A DNA stretch of 64,000 nucleotides from Embleya sp049739465 (GCF_049739465.1 NZ_JBMHHY010000015.1:62001-126000); one strand, 5' to 3'; positions 50,248 through 59,998 are shown, numbered from the stretch's first letter. Translations and numbers: made by a program. Notes: generated by a model not told the origin, from the letters alone.

Positions 50248-51840
50248 TCAGCCCGCCAGGATCCGCGCGAACGCGTCCGGCTCCTGGGGTATCCCGCTAC
50301 AGGTCGGGTCGGCGCCGGTTTCGCCGGTGGGGCCTTCCGCGCACGGGCGGTCGCGGGCGGCGGACCACCAGGCGATCCGGCCCAGGTGCGTACGGCGGGC
50401 GAAGTCGGCGAAGCGGCGGGCGTCGTCCAGGGTGAATACCTCCCCCGCGACGTCGTTGCGGCCGATCATCACCGTCACCGACACCCGCCGCCAGGCCTGC
50501 TCCTCGGTCAACTGCGGCCACACCTCGCGGATCTGCCCCTGCACGGCGTGCGCGGCGTCGGTCGCGAACCGGCCCATCCGCCCCTCCGGCCGCGGTGCCA
50601 CCGCCGCGCCGTAGTTCAGCGCCTTGACGTTGACGTAGGACACCGCCACCTGCTGTACAGCGGCGTCCCGCAGCAGCGCCTTGGCCTCGTCGCCCAGGCC
50701 CTGGAGCGGATCCACCGGCAGCGAGTAGCCGACGTCCACGCTCTGCCCGGCCGCCCGCGCGCCCTCCTGGAGCAGCCGCAGGGCCGCGTTGCGCCGCTGG
50801 ACCACGTCGGGGCGGACCAGCGCGCGGCCCTCGATGTCCAGGTCGAGCGCATTCGTCCGGGTCGCGGCCAGGACCTGCCGGTAGGCGGCGACCAGTTCCT
50901 CGGGCGTACCGCAGGACACGGCCAGATCGGTGCCGCCGGCGCTGCCGAAGGCGACCCGGGTCGACCCGCCCGCGTCGCGCAGCGCGGCGATCCGGGCGGT
51001 GATCGCGGGATCGTCGAGCCGGGTCACCCCGCCCCACATCGGCCGACAACCGCCGCCGTCCACCACGTAGGCCAGCGTGCGATCCTTTCCGCCGACCGTC
51101 CCGGCGCGTGCCGGGTCGAGCGTCATGTCCAGGTAGGGCGCCAGGTGTTCGACCGTGCCGGAGCCCGGCGCCGCGGTCGTGCTCGGCCCGCTCGCGAGCG
51201 GCGGCGTCGGGGGCGAGGCGGGTCCGCTGCCGTGCCCCGCGCCGGAGGGCGTCGCCGGCGCGGTGGGCCGCACGGTGCCGCCGGTCGGGCCCGTCGCCGG
51301 CCCCGACCCGGTGGGGGTCGGCCGGTCGCCGGGCCTGGTCGGGGTGGTCACGCCGCACGGCTTGTCGTTGATCGTGCAGGCGATCGGCCCGTCACCGCGG
51401 GCCGGCTCGTTCGCGGTCGGCACGCCGGCGCCGTCCCGGCGGACCTCGAAGCCGACCACGATGCTCTCGCCCGGGCGCAGCGCCTTGTTCCAGTTCTCGT
51501 TGCGCACCGTGTAGCGGCCGTCGGCCGGGTCGAGCCGGCCGTTCCAGACGTTGGCGACCCGGGTGCCCACCGGCAGGTCGAAGCGCAACGTCCAGCCCTT
51601 GACGGTGTCCGAGCCGGCGTTGCGCAGGACGTACTGACCGCTGTATCCGGTGGGCCACGAACCGGTGCGCACGTAGTCGGCGCGCAGCAGGTCGTCGTGG
51701 TCGGCCGAATTCCCGGACAGGGCCACGATCAACGCGGCGGGCAGGGCGGCGAGCGCGGCACTCGCGGCGGCCCAGCGGATCCGCTCCCGGCGCGGCCGAC
51801 CGGTGCCCGACTCGGGACCGCTTGCCCGGTGCGACCCCAT
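50248..51840 (-). CDS. Secreted CBM2 and GH18-like glycosidase
   Basis: 530 residues. An N-terminal signal anchor (WAAASAALAALPAALIVAL) is followed by a carbohydrate-binding domain of CBM2 type (GYSGQYVLRNAGSDTVKGWTL, VANVWNGRLDPADGRYTVRN), a Thr/Pro/Gly linker and a GH18-like barrel. The catalytic signature is NALDLDIEG (Asp-x-Asp-x-Glu at about 332-336), and VAFGSAGGTDL fits the preceding SxGG motif. Chitinase or related endo-glycosidase activity is inferred. ATG 51840 has GGAGGAG. Confidence 0.85.
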   Translation of the reverse strand: MGSHRASGPESGTGRPRRERIRWAAASAALAALPAALIVALSGNSADHDDLLRADYVRTGSWPTGYSGQYVLRNAGSDTVKGWTLRFDLPVGTRVANVWNGRLDPADGRYTVRNENWNKALRPGESIVVGFEVRRDGAGVPTANEPARGDGPIACTINDKPCGVTTPTRPGDRPTPTGSGPATGPTGGTVRPTAPATPSGAGHGSGPASPPTPPLASGPSTTAAPGSGTVEHLAPYLDMTLDPARAGTVGGKDRTLAYVVDGGGCRPMWGGVTRLDDPAITARIAALRDAGGSTRVAFGSAGGTDLAVSCGTPEELVAAYRQVLAATRTNALDLDIEGRALVRPDVVQRRNAALRLLQEGARAAGQSVDVGYSLPVDPLQGLGDEAKALLRDAAVQQVAVSYVNVKALNYGAAVAPRPEGRMGRFATDAAHAVQGQIREVWPQLTEEQAWRRVSVTVMIGRNDVAGEVFTLDDARRFADFARRTHLGRIAWWSAARDRPCAEGPTGETGADPTCSGIPQEPDAFARILAG

Positions 51841-51973
51841 GCCCACTCCTCCGACGTCCTCGCCGGCGGCACTCGGGTCACCGGGCACCAGGACTCTACC
51901 GGCCTGGGACCCCACGTCCCATCGATCTTGATCCCGCTCCCCCGCGGGCCGGCCTGGTGCTCGTCACCACGTG

Positions 51974-52579
51974 TCACAGCCAGCCGTTGCCGTGCGCGAT
52001 GCGTACCGCGTCGGCCCGGTTGCGGGCGTGCGTCTTGCCGATGGAGGAGGACAGGTGGTTGCGCACGGTGCCCTCGGACAGGTGCAGGCGCGCGGCGATC
52101 TCGGAGACCGTCGAGCCGTCCGCGGCCGCGCGCAGCACGCCGCGTTCGCGGTCGGTCAGCGGGTCGGCGCCGACGGAGAGTGCGGTCGCCGCGAGCGTCG
52201 GGTCGATCACCCGCTCGCCGCGCAGCACGCGCCGGATGGCGTCGGCCAGTTGCGCCGCCGGCGCGTCCTTGACCAGGAACGCGTCCGCGCCCAGTTCCAT
52301 CGCGCGGCGCAGATAGCCGGGTCGGCCGAAGGTGGTCAGGATGACGATCCGGCAGCCGGGTACCGCGCGCCGCAGGTCCGCGGCGGCGGCCAGGCCGTCC
52401 TGTCCGGGCATCTCGATGTCGAGCAGCGCCACGTCGACGCCGCCGGCGCGCACCGCGTCGACCACCTCGTCCCCGCGCGCGACCTGGGCGACGACACGAA
52501 TGTCCGCCTCCAGGCCGAGCAACGCGGCCAGCGCCTCGCGCACCATGGCCTGGTCCTCAGCGAGCAGCACGTTGATCAC
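51974..52579 (-). CDS. NarL/LuxR-family response regulator
   Basis: 201 residues. The receiver domain has acidic residues at the start (LLAEDQAM), phosphoacceptor D54 (VALLDIEMPGQDG) and Lys in FLVKDAPAAQ. A LuxR-type helix-turn-helix ends the protein (STVSEIAARLHLSEGTVRNHLSSSIGK). GTG 52579 is 10 nt from the end of the histidine kinase gene. With the kinase and ABC exporter it forms a DesK/DesR-like or drug-sensing unit. Confidence 0.9.
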   Translation of the reverse strand: MINVLLAEDQAMVREALAALLGLEADIRVVAQVARGDEVVDAVRAGGVDVALLDIEMPGQDGLAAAADLRRAVPGCRIVILTTFGRPGYLRRAMELGADAFLVKDAPAAQLADAIRRVLRGERVIDPTLAATALSVGADPLTDRERGVLRAAADGSTVSEIAARLHLSEGTVRNHLSSSIGKTHARNRADAVRIAHGNGWL

Positions 52580-52589
52580 GGGCGGAACG

Positions 52590-53798
52590 TTAGCGGGTCA
52601 CCTCGGGGGCAATCAGCCGGTCGGTGTCCTTTCCGGGGCGCACCGGGACCGAAGCGGTCAACCTGAACCCGCGCTCCCCGGCCGGCGTACCGATCCGCAC
52701 GCTGCCGTCCACCTGTGCGAGCCGTTCGCGCAGCCCGGTCAGCCCGTGGCCCTCGGGGCCCGCCGAGCCGCGTCCGTCGTCGGCGACGTCCAGGCTCCAC
52801 ACCGGGCCGGTGCCCAGCTCGACGGTGCAGCGCCGGGCGCCGCTGTGCCGCATCGTGTTGGTGACCGCCTCGCGCAGCACCCACGCGAGCACCGCCTCGG
52901 CCTCCGGGTCGGAGCACACCGGCCACTGCTCCGGCAGCACGGTCAGCTCGATGCCCACCGCCCGGGCCGCGATCCGGGCCCCCGCCAGTTCCACCGCCAG
53001 CGTCGGCCGCCGGTAGCCGGCCACCGCCTCGCGCACGTCGACCAGCGCCTGCCGGCTGACCCGCTCGATGTCCGCGACCTGCTCCGCCGCGCGGTCGACG
53101 TGCCCGGGCAGGAAGCGGCCGGCCAGCTCGCTCTTGAGGGTGATCAGGGACAACGAGTGGCCGAGCACGTCGTGCAGGTCGCGGGCCATCCGCAGGCGCT
53201 CCTCGTTGGCCGAGAGCCGGGCCACGATCTCGCGGGCCTCGCGCAGTTCGAGCAGCGTCTCCATGAGCCGGCGCATGCCGATCATCAGCCCGCCGGTGAG
53301 CACCGTGATGAAGGCCAGCACGAGCAGATTCGCCGCGGCCGTGCCGAGGAACGCGCCGAGCGCGAGCCCGGACAACACGCAGCCCAGGGTCGCCCACATC
53401 GACTGCGGCAGGCGCAGCCCGGCGCCGACCGACACCGACACGTAGACCATCAGGCCCAGCCAGTTGTCGTCGAAGGTCAGGATCAGCCCGACCGACACCG
53501 CCCACAGCACCAGGCAGCTCCATTGCCGGTTCCGCTCGGTGTCGAGCAGCAGGTGCAGCACCGGCTTCACCCGCCCGAACTGCCCGTCCCAGCCGACCCC
53601 GCCGAACACCAGCGCGATGTAGCAGACCACCACCACCAGCAGCCCGCACCCGCCCACGATCAGCCGCACCGGCCCGTATCCCCCGGTCGCCAGGTCGTGC
53701 ACGACCGGGGTCAGGAAGAACAACCACAGCAGCGACCAGGACGTACGGATCGCCTGCCCGCGCCTGCTGTCCCGCCGGGTGGGCTCCGCCGAGAACAT
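52590..53798 (-). CDS. Sensor histidine kinase (HisKA_3 type)
   Basis: 402 residues. Six or so membrane helices (from WSLLWLFFLTPVVHDL to NLLVLAFITVLTGGLMIGM) precede a HisKA_3 domain with the phospho-His in ARDLHDVLGHSLSLITLK (about 209) and an ATPase domain (REAVTNTMRHSGA, DDGRGSAGPEGHGLTGLRERL). It has no separate sensor domain, so the membrane part or the adjacent ABC transporter probably senses. ATG 53798 has AAGGAA upstream. Confidence 0.9.
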   Translation of the reverse strand: MFSAEPTRRDSRRGQAIRTSWSLLWLFFLTPVVHDLATGGYGPVRLIVGGCGLLVVVVCYIALVFGGVGWDGQFGRVKPVLHLLLDTERNRQWSCLVLWAVSVGLILTFDDNWLGLMVYVSVSVGAGLRLPQSMWATLGCVLSGLALGAFLGTAAANLLVLAFITVLTGGLMIGMRRLMETLLELREAREIVARLSANEERLRMARDLHDVLGHSLSLITLKSELAGRFLPGHVDRAAEQVADIERVSRQALVDVREAVAGYRRPTLAVELAGARIAARAVGIELTVLPEQWPVCSDPEAEAVLAWVLREAVTNTMRHSGARRCTVELGTGPVWSLDVADDGRGSAGPEGHGLTGLRERLAQVDGSVRIGTPAGERGFRLTASVPVRPGKDTDRLIAPEVTR

Positions 53799-53842
53799 GC
53801 CGTGTCGTTCCTTCCTGGCTCGCTCGCGCCGACCGTCCCGGG

Positions 53843-54571
53843 TCAGGCCGCGACCTTCTGCTCGTCGCGACGGTAGCGCCACGCGGCGAGCGCGGTGAAC
53901 GCGACCAGATACCCCGCGAGCACCACGATGTCCGACATCCGCGGATGTTGCCCGGCCAGCACCTGCCAGCCCAATTGCCCGTAGCGGTAGGTCGGCATCA
54001 CGTGTCCGATGTCCTGGAGCACCTGCGGGAACCCGGTCAGCGGCACCCACATCCCGCCGAGCACCGCCATGCCCAGGTAGACCAGCATGAACACCGGCTG
54101 GGCCGAGTCGGGCGCGACCAGATAGCCGAGGCCGATGCCGAGCACGGCGAATACGAACGAGCCGAACCACAGGGCGAGCACGATCACGCCCCACTGCCAG
54201 GCGTCCATCCGCACCCCACGCAGGAAGCCGGTGCACAACACCAGCACGATCGCGGGCAGGCTGACCACCGACGCCGACACGAGCTTGGAGAGCACGTACT
54301 GCCGCCCGGTGAGCGTGGTCAGCCGCAACTGCCGGGTCCAGCCGCTCTGTCGCTCCGCCGCGATCCGCTGCACCCCCGCGCTGAGCGTCGCGCCGACCGC
54401 GCCGAACGAGGCCATCGAGACCATCACGTACTTGGCGACGTCGGTGCCGTCGACATCACCCGACTGGCTGCCGAAGATCAGGTACATCGCGACCGGGTAC
54501 GCGAGCGTGAAGATCAGGTACCGGCGGTTGCGCACCATCCGCAGGACTTCCAGCTTCATCAGGGTTCTCAT
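53843..54571 (-). CDS. ABC-2 type exporter permease
   Basis: 242 residues with six membrane helices, e.g. YLIFTLAYPVAMYLIFG, VVSLPAIVLVLCTGFL, GVIVLALWFGSFVFAVLGIGL and FMLVYLGMAVLGGMWVPL. This is the ABC2_membrane arrangement of DrrB-like drug or lipid exporters. Its ATG overlaps the ATPase stop as ATGA. Confidence 0.88.
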   Translation of the reverse strand: MRTLMKLEVLRMVRNRRYLIFTLAYPVAMYLIFGSQSGDVDGTDVAKYVMVSMASFGAVGATLSAGVQRIAAERQSGWTRQLRLTTLTGRQYVLSKLVSASVVSLPAIVLVLCTGFLRGVRMDAWQWGVIVLALWFGSFVFAVLGIGLGYLVAPDSAQPVFMLVYLGMAVLGGMWVPLTGFPQVLQDIGHVMPTYRYGQLGWQVLAGQHPRMSDIVVLAGYLVAFTALAAWRYRRDEQKVAA

Positions 54572-55518
54572 GACGCGATCTCCATGCCTTCCGCCTCGTC
54601 CGCCTGCTGGGTGATGGCCAAGAACGCCTGTTCCAGGCCGAGTCCGGCGACCTCCAGGCCGCGCGGCCGAAAGCCCGCGGCGTAGATCGCGGCCACCGTC
54701 TCGTCGGCGTCGGTGCTGCGGATGCGTACCGTGTTGCCGCTCAGGTCCAGCTGCGCCAGCCCCGGCAGCGCGCGCAGCGTGGGCTCGTACGTCTCCACCG
54801 GCCGATCCAGGTCGAAGGCGATCCGGCGCAGCCCGGCGCGCGCCTTGATCTGGGCCGCGCTCGCGTCGGCGAGCAGTCGGCCGCGGTGCAGCACCAGGAC
54901 CCGGTCGGCGACGTTGTCCGCCTCCTCCAGGTAGTGCGTCGCGAACAGCACGGTGCGGCCCAGTTCGGCCTGCTCGCGCATGCTGATCCAGAACCGCTGC
55001 CGGCTGTCCACGTCCATCCCGGTGGTCGGCTCGTCCAGCACGATCAGGTCCACCTCACCGGCGATCGCCACCGCGAAGCGCACCCGCTGGGCCTGCCCGC
55101 CGGACAACTTGCTCACGTTCTTCCCGACGAGGTCCTCGATGCCCGCGCGGCGCAGCACATCGGCCTGCGGCAGCGGGCGCGGGTGCAGGTCGCGGGCCAG
55201 CCGGACCATCTCGCCGACGGTCACGTCCGGCATCAGCCCGCCGGTCTGCAACATCGCGCCGACCCGACCGTGCCGGATCGCCTCCTGCGGGGTGCCGCCG
55301 AACAACGCGACGGTGCCCTCGGTGGGTCGGCCCAGGCCGAGCAGCAGGTCGAGCGTGGTCGACTTGCCCGCGCCGTTGGGGCCGAGCAGCGCGACCGTCT
55401 CGCCCTGGTGCAGTTCCAGGTCGAGCCCGTCGACGGCGCGCAGGTCGCCGAAGGTCTTGCGCACCCCGCGCAGCGCGACGACCGGCGCGGTGCTGGGTTT
55501 TCCTGCCGTGATGGTCAT
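54568..55518 (-). CDS. ABC exporter ATP-binding protein (DrrA-like)
   Basis: 316 residues. Walker A is GPNGAGKST, the signature LSGGQAQRVRF, Walker B LIVLDEPTTGMD and the switch His is in FATHYLEEADNVADR. The C-terminal extension is that of DrrA/NatA-type ATPases. It drives the permease encoded next. ATG 55518 gives the usual N-terminus; longer in-frame starts lack support. First gene of the ATPase, permease, kinase, regulator operon. Confidence 0.92.
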   Translation of the reverse strand: MTITAGKPSTAPVVALRGVRKTFGDLRAVDGLDLELHQGETVALLGPNGAGKSTTLDLLLGLGRPTEGTVALFGGTPQEAIRHGRVGAMLQTGGLMPDVTVGEMVRLARDLHPRPLPQADVLRRAGIEDLVGKNVSKLSGGQAQRVRFAVAIAGEVDLIVLDEPTTGMDVDSRQRFWISMREQAELGRTVLFATHYLEEADNVADRVLVLHRGRLLADASAAQIKARAGLRRIAFDLDRPVETYEPTLRALPGLAQLDLSGNTVRIRSTDADETVAAIYAAGFRPRGLEVAGLGLEQAFLAITQQADEAEGMEIAS

Positions 55519-55610
55519 GCCCCCAGGGTGGCCGAGGCGGCCCGGGCGGCGAAGTGGGAAACCTCCTGATCGGGCCATGACAGATGTCACGGGCGCCTAC
55601 CGTGGCAGGC

Positions 55611-56330
55611 ATGGTGCGACTGACCGATTCCCAGACCGGCACGTCCGAGAGCGTGCTCGCCTCGATCGGCAGGCGGGTGCGCGTCGCGTATCCGAGCCGC
55701 TCGTTGCGCGCGGCGATCCTGGCCGACACCTTCCGTCGGGTCGCGGGCCGGCATCGACTGACCGTGACGATCCATCAGCTGCCGTATCGGGCCCGGGTGG
55801 CGGACGCGGCGGGCTACGGGCGGTACAACATGCCGGTGCCCGCCGACGGGCAGCCGGACGGCGCGATCGACCTGTACATCGGCGAGCACGGCGACCAGGG
55901 TCCGCGCGCCCGGGTGTACGTCCTGCATCCGGCGGCGGTGGTCGAGGTCGCTCCCCGGCGCCCGGTACCGCACCCCGAGGACCCGCTGGCGCTGCGGCTG
56001 ATCCTGCTCTCGCTGGCCGCCGACGAACCGCTGCGCGCGGATGCGAAGGGCTACCACGGCGCGGCCGAGGCCGAACGCACGCTGGCCGAGCTGCGCGAAG
56101 CGACCGCCGAGTGCGCCGAGTCCCCGTCCGCGGCGCTCCCGGTCGAGGCGCTCGGGCCGATCCACGCCGCGCTCGACGACGACCTGGACACCCCGGCGGC
56201 GATCCGGCTCCTGGTCGAGCTGGCCCGCGACCGATCGGTGGCCCCGGGCGCCCGGTTCGAGGCGCTCGCGCACGTGGACCGCTTCCTGGCCCTGGACCTG
56301 TCCCGAGACGTCGGCCGCTTCCGGGACTGA
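55611..56330 (+). CDS. CysRS-like (DALR-region) hypothetical protein
   Basis: 239 residues. The C-terminal half resembles the helical region of cysteinyl-tRNA synthetase (LGPIHAALDDDLDTPAAIRLLVELAR and the VDRFLALDLSRDVG tail), and the N-terminal half is an alpha/beta region without HIGH or KMSKS motifs or the zinc-binding cysteines. It is thus a catalytically incomplete relative of the CysRS/MshC family found in streptomycetes. Function is unknown. ATG 55611 has a weak ribosome site. Confidence 0.65.
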   Translation: MVRLTDSQTGTSESVLASIGRRVRVAYPSRSLRAAILADTFRRVAGRHRLTVTIHQLPYRARVADAAGYGRYNMPVPADGQPDGAIDLYIGEHGDQGPRARVYVLHPAAVVEVAPRRPVPHPEDPLALRLILLSLAADEPLRADAKGYHGAAEAERTLAELREATAECAESPSAALPVEALGPIHAALDDDLDTPAAIRLLVELARDRSVAPGARFEALAHVDRFLALDLSRDVGRFRD

Positions 56331-56334
56331 CGAC

Positions 56335-56371
56335 CCCGCCGCCGGACGGGCACGCCCCGTCCGGCGGCGGG
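56335..56371. terminator. Bidirectional terminator
   Basis: A perfect 16-bp stem (CCCGCCGCCGGACGGG and complement) with a 5-nt loop between convergent genes; it ends 2 nt before the VanW gene stop. Confidence 0.8.
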
Positions 56372-56373
56372 CT

Positions 56374-59241
56374 CTAGTCGTCCGAGACGCGCACCGGCAG
56401 GCCACCCGCCGGCGGCGAGTCCGCGGTGCGGCCCTGGCCCTCGCCCTCACCACCACCGGTGCGATCACACGTGATCTTGTCCGCCGGGTCGTACTTGGTG
56501 TGGAACTTCTCCCGCGCGGTCTCCTTGCCGCCCTGGATGAACACCCGGGTCACGTCGATCTTGAACCCGTCCGACGCGGCCTGCTCCACACACCCGGCCG
56601 ACTTGTCGACCACCGCCTTGGGCTTGACCACGTCGTACTTGCTGCCGGGTTCGGCCTTGATGTCGTCGAACCGGCGGGTGCCCAGCATCGTCACGGTCAC
56701 CGTGGAGTCGGTGTAGCCGGCCTCGAGGTAGACGTTCTTCCCCGAGTCGTTCTGGAATTTCAGGTCCAGCGCGGGCCAGGCCACGGTGGCCTCGCGCCCG
56801 GCCGGGTAACGGTCGATCCAGAAGCTGTGCGGGCGGTGCATGACGTCCTTGAGCCCGGCGAAGAAGACCGCGTTGAACGTCGTGGTGGCCACCTGCGAGA
56901 CGCCGCCGCCGAAGTCGGTCTGGAAGCGCCCGTTGTTGATGATCGTGCCCTTGGCGAAGCCGTTCTCCGCGGTGCGCTCGCCCACCGTCTGGTTCAGGCT
57001 CCAGGTGTCGCCGGGCTTGATCACCGAGCCGGTGATCAGATCGGCGGCCCGGTGGATGTTGGTCAACCGGTAGGCGGCGTAGGGGTAGTTCGTCGTGTAG
57101 GTCGACATCACCTCGGTGATGCCCAGCTTGTTCGCCGCCTCGGTGGTCAGTTGCGGCTCGACCGGACCGAGGCTGACCTTGGCGGTGCGCGCCGCGCCGG
57201 TCTTGGCCAGCACCGAAAGCAGTGCGTCGGCCGCGGTGGCGCCGGAGACGCCCTTGCCGGCCACGGACGGCACGACCGACACCTTGGCGCCGGCCTGAAG
57301 TTTCCCCTCCACCTTGAACGTCGCGTTCTTCGGCTTGTCGCCGACCGAGGAGAAGGTCTGGCCCAGTTCGTCCTGGAGCCCGTTCACGTCGATCTTCGGC
57401 TGGAGCTTCCCGCTGCCGTCCGGGACCATGGTGAGGTATTTGGCCAGCACCGCCGGGGTCAGTTTGAGGCTCTTGTTGCCCGCCGTCAGGGTGACCGGGC
57501 CGGACATCGCGGGCACCGCGAACTCGCGCATCGCGCGGTCCACTTCGGCCTGACTGACCTTGGGGTCGGCGGACTTCGTGGGCAGTGCGACCGGCCCGTT
57601 GCCGTGCAGGAAGGCCGCCTCGACCAGCTTCACCGCGGCGGGGGTGTCCAACACCTTGCCCTTGCTCGGCGGCACCGCCGCGGCGGTGCCGCCCGCGAAG
57701 GAGATCCCGCCGTCGAGCTGCGCGCCGCCGGCCTCGGCCGCGAGCGCCTCCAACTGGGCACCCAGCTTGACCGGATCGAGCACCGTCCGAGGCGACGTCT
57801 CCCGGGTCTTCCCGAACATCGCGGGCACCGAGGTCAGCGGGTTCATCCGGCCCTTGGACGCCTCGCTGACCGTGGCCCGGGCGTCCAGGAGCAGCCCGGC
57901 CGGCGCCGGATCGAGTTGGAGTTGCTTGCCCGCCAGGGTGAGTTGGATCGGCTTGGTGGTGCGGTCGCCGAGCTTTTGTTCGAGCGTACGCACGGCTTCG
58001 TCGCGGGACTGGCCGCCGATGTTGACGCCGAGCACGGAGGTGCCGCGCGGCACCCCGCCGCCGGCGTAGGCCAGCGACGCGCCGTAGACGCCGCCGAGCA
58101 CGGCGAGTCCGGCCGCGCCCGCGATCAGCGCCTTGGGCTTGCGGCGCCGGGGTCGGGCGGGCGGGGCGGGTGCGTCGGCGGACCCGTCCCCGGGGCCCTC
58201 GGGATGCCCGGCGCCGGTCTCGACCGCGTGCGCGTCGGTCGTCCCGTACTGCGGGAAGCCGTGGTCGGCGGCGTCCTGTTCCTGCCGGGTCCGGTATTCG
58301 TACGGCCCCTCGGAGTCGCCGTCCTTGGTCCAGCGCGGCGCCTCCTGCGAGGGCAACGGGGCCTGGCCGCGCAGCACTACCGGCGGGATCGGCCGCGACC
58401 CCGGGATCTTGATGCTGACCCGCGTGGTCATCGTCTGATCACCGGACTCGCCGGACTCGCCCGATTCGGCGGCCGATTCGGTCGCCGTCTCGGCGCCGGC
58501 CGCCGCAGTGGGCCCGGTCGGCGGGGAGCCGGCCTCGGGGGTGCCGAAGCCGGCCACCAACCGGCGCCGGCCGACCCGCGCGGGCAACGCGCCGGACTCG
58601 GCCGGGGTTTCCGCCGCCGGCCCGGCCGACTCGCTCGGGTGAGCGAGCGACTCGGCCCCGGACGGCGGACCGTAGCCCGCGTCGTCGAGCCCCGCGGCCG
58701 GCCCACCCGCGCCGTGCCGGCCCGAGGGTCCGCCCGCCGCGAGGGGTCGAGCCTCCCGGGGCCGGACCGGGGTCTGCCCCGACTGCCCGGGCACGAACAC
58801 CGGCGGCGCGTCCGAGAACGGCACCGGGCCGGGCGCGGTCGTCCCGTCGGCGGTCAGGCTCCGGGCGCCCGAGGCGCCGGGAACCCGCTGCGGCAGCCCG
58901 CCCGGCCCCGGCGGCGGCGGGGCCTCCTGCCGAGGCGGGGCCACTGCGGGCGGGACATCGTCGTCCGCGCTGGGCCACGACGAACCACCCGGCGGCCCCG
59001 CGACGGGCGCGGGGCGGGGCGGTTCGTCGTCGAACCACGACGCGAACTCGTCGTCGTCCCCGAACGGATCGGGGGGTGGATGCGGAGACGACGCGGGCGC
59101 GGCGGATCGCTCACGGGCAGCGGGCGCGGCCGGCGACGGTCGGCCGACCCGTCCGAAGAACGGATGCGGATCACCGCCGAGTTCGTCGCGGCGCGGCTGC
59201 GCGCCCGGGTCGTCGGGCGTGGGGGGCTGGTCGTTACTCAC
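56374..59241 (-). CDS. Large VanW-family membrane protein
   Basis: 955 residues. The first 365 or so are disordered, Pro/Glu/Gly-rich and cytoplasmic. One membrane helix (ALIAGAAGLAVLGGVYGASLAY) follows, then repeated PG_binding_4-like domains (GTSVLGVNIGGQSRDEAVRTLEQKL and a second copy near 560-700), and a VanW domain near 715-870 (GSVIKPGDTWSLNQTVGERT, FQTDFGGGVSQVATTTFNAVF, HSFWIDRYPAGREATVAW). VanW proteins are linked to cell-wall or glycopeptide-resistance functions of unknown mechanism. ATG 59241 is used. The N-terminal tail is far longer than in most relatives. Confidence 0.88.
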   Translation of the reverse strand: MSNDQPPTPDDPGAQPRRDELGGDPHPFFGRVGRPSPAAPAARERSAAPASSPHPPPDPFGDDDEFASWFDDEPPRPAPVAGPPGGSSWPSADDDVPPAVAPPRQEAPPPPGPGGLPQRVPGASGARSLTADGTTAPGPVPFSDAPPVFVPGQSGQTPVRPREARPLAAGGPSGRHGAGGPAAGLDDAGYGPPSGAESLAHPSESAGPAAETPAESGALPARVGRRRLVAGFGTPEAGSPPTGPTAAAGAETATESAAESGESGESGDQTMTTRVSIKIPGSRPIPPVVLRGQAPLPSQEAPRWTKDGDSEGPYEYRTRQEQDAADHGFPQYGTTDAHAVETGAGHPEGPGDGSADAPAPPARPRRRKPKALIAGAAGLAVLGGVYGASLAYAGGGVPRGTSVLGVNIGGQSRDEAVRTLEQKLGDRTTKPIQLTLAGKQLQLDPAPAGLLLDARATVSEASKGRMNPLTSVPAMFGKTRETSPRTVLDPVKLGAQLEALAAEAGGAQLDGGISFAGGTAAAVPPSKGKVLDTPAAVKLVEAAFLHGNGPVALPTKSADPKVSQAEVDRAMREFAVPAMSGPVTLTAGNKSLKLTPAVLAKYLTMVPDGSGKLQPKIDVNGLQDELGQTFSSVGDKPKNATFKVEGKLQAGAKVSVVPSVAGKGVSGATAADALLSVLAKTGAARTAKVSLGPVEPQLTTEAANKLGITEVMSTYTTNYPYAAYRLTNIHRAADLITGSVIKPGDTWSLNQTVGERTAENGFAKGTIINNGRFQTDFGGGVSQVATTTFNAVFFAGLKDVMHRPHSFWIDRYPAGREATVAWPALDLKFQNDSGKNVYLEAGYTDSTVTVTMLGTRRFDDIKAEPGSKYDVVKPKAVVDKSAGCVEQAASDGFKIDVTRVFIQGGKETAREKFHTKYDPADKITCDRTGGGEGEGQGRTADSPPAGGLPVRVSDD

Positions 59242-59595
59242 GAAGAACGAGCTCTCCGACAGCTGAGGGTTGCGTGGCGGCGCACGGCCGCCCCCGCCCG
59301 GGGTCGGACGGTATCCAGGAAAGTGCGACGACGGTGCGTTGACACACGCCGCGTGCGGATCGTGACACGGCCCTCGGGGGATTTTTTGCTCCCCACCGAA
59401 GGCGAGTGGACGAACTCGGCCACCGAGGTTGCCCGGTACGACGGGCTAGAGGAGTCGGTCGCGACGACCCCATGGACAGGGCATGACACGCACCGCACCT
59501 CGGCAAACACAATACTGCGCTCCTGCCACACCGTTACCCCGCATCGGCGCATCCCGTCGGCACGCACCGTCGGCAAGCATGGCGGGGCAAGGGGT
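59242..59595. other. 354-bp region upstream of the VanW gene
   Basis: No gene is seen. Two GACAC pentamers occur in the same orientation (TTGACACACG near 59338 and GTGACACGG near 59368), and GGGGGATTTTTTGCTCCCC makes a short hairpin around 59379. It probably holds the VanW promoter, but none is clear. Confidence 0.4.
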
Positions 59596-59988
59596 TCACC
59601 TCGTCCGCGTCTTCACCGATTCACCCGAAAGAAGGACGGGCTTGAGACCGCCCCAGGGGTAAGTGGCGGCCGCGACACCGAAGATGGTGCCACCGAGCAG
59701 AAAAATGTACGACAGGAATCCGCTGACGAAGATCCAGTCGCCCTCCGGCTTGGTCCAACTCGCCAGCCACAGAACGGTCAACATCCACCCGGCGACCGGC
59801 ACCGCGGCCCCGGCCTTCGACTTCAGCAGCGAGCCGCCCGCGACGAACAGGCCGCCGCTGCCCGCGAGCGCGACGATCAGCCCGGCGGGCGGGTACGCCG
59901 CCTGGGTGAACGCCCCGATGAAGGCGACCACCACGCCGAGCGGGAACAGCACGACGTATGCCGCGATGCGGCCGACTCTCTCTGGCAC
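59596..59988 (-). CDS. DUF6113-like small membrane protein
   Basis: 130 residues with four membrane helices (AAYVVLFPLGVVVAFIGAF, AGLIVALAGSGGLFVAG, VPVAGWMLTVLWLASW, WIFVSGFLSYIFLLGGTIFG). The arrangement is the one found next to mshB in streptomycetes. Function is unknown. It ends 10 nt after the mshB stop on the same strand, so it is co-transcribed. Confidence 0.8.
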   Translation of the reverse strand: MPERVGRIAAYVVLFPLGVVVAFIGAFTQAAYPPAGLIVALAGSGGLFVAGGSLLKSKAGAAVPVAGWMLTVLWLASWTKPEGDWIFVSGFLSYIFLLGGTIFGVAAATYPWGGLKPVLLSGESVKTRTR

Positions 59989-59998
59989 GAGGGCTACC

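Noticed and set aside
59338..59376. Two GACAC pentamers upstream of the VanW gene as a WhiA operator
   Set aside because: They are direct, not inverted, and have no clear promoter at the expected distance; a five-base motif is too short to call alone.
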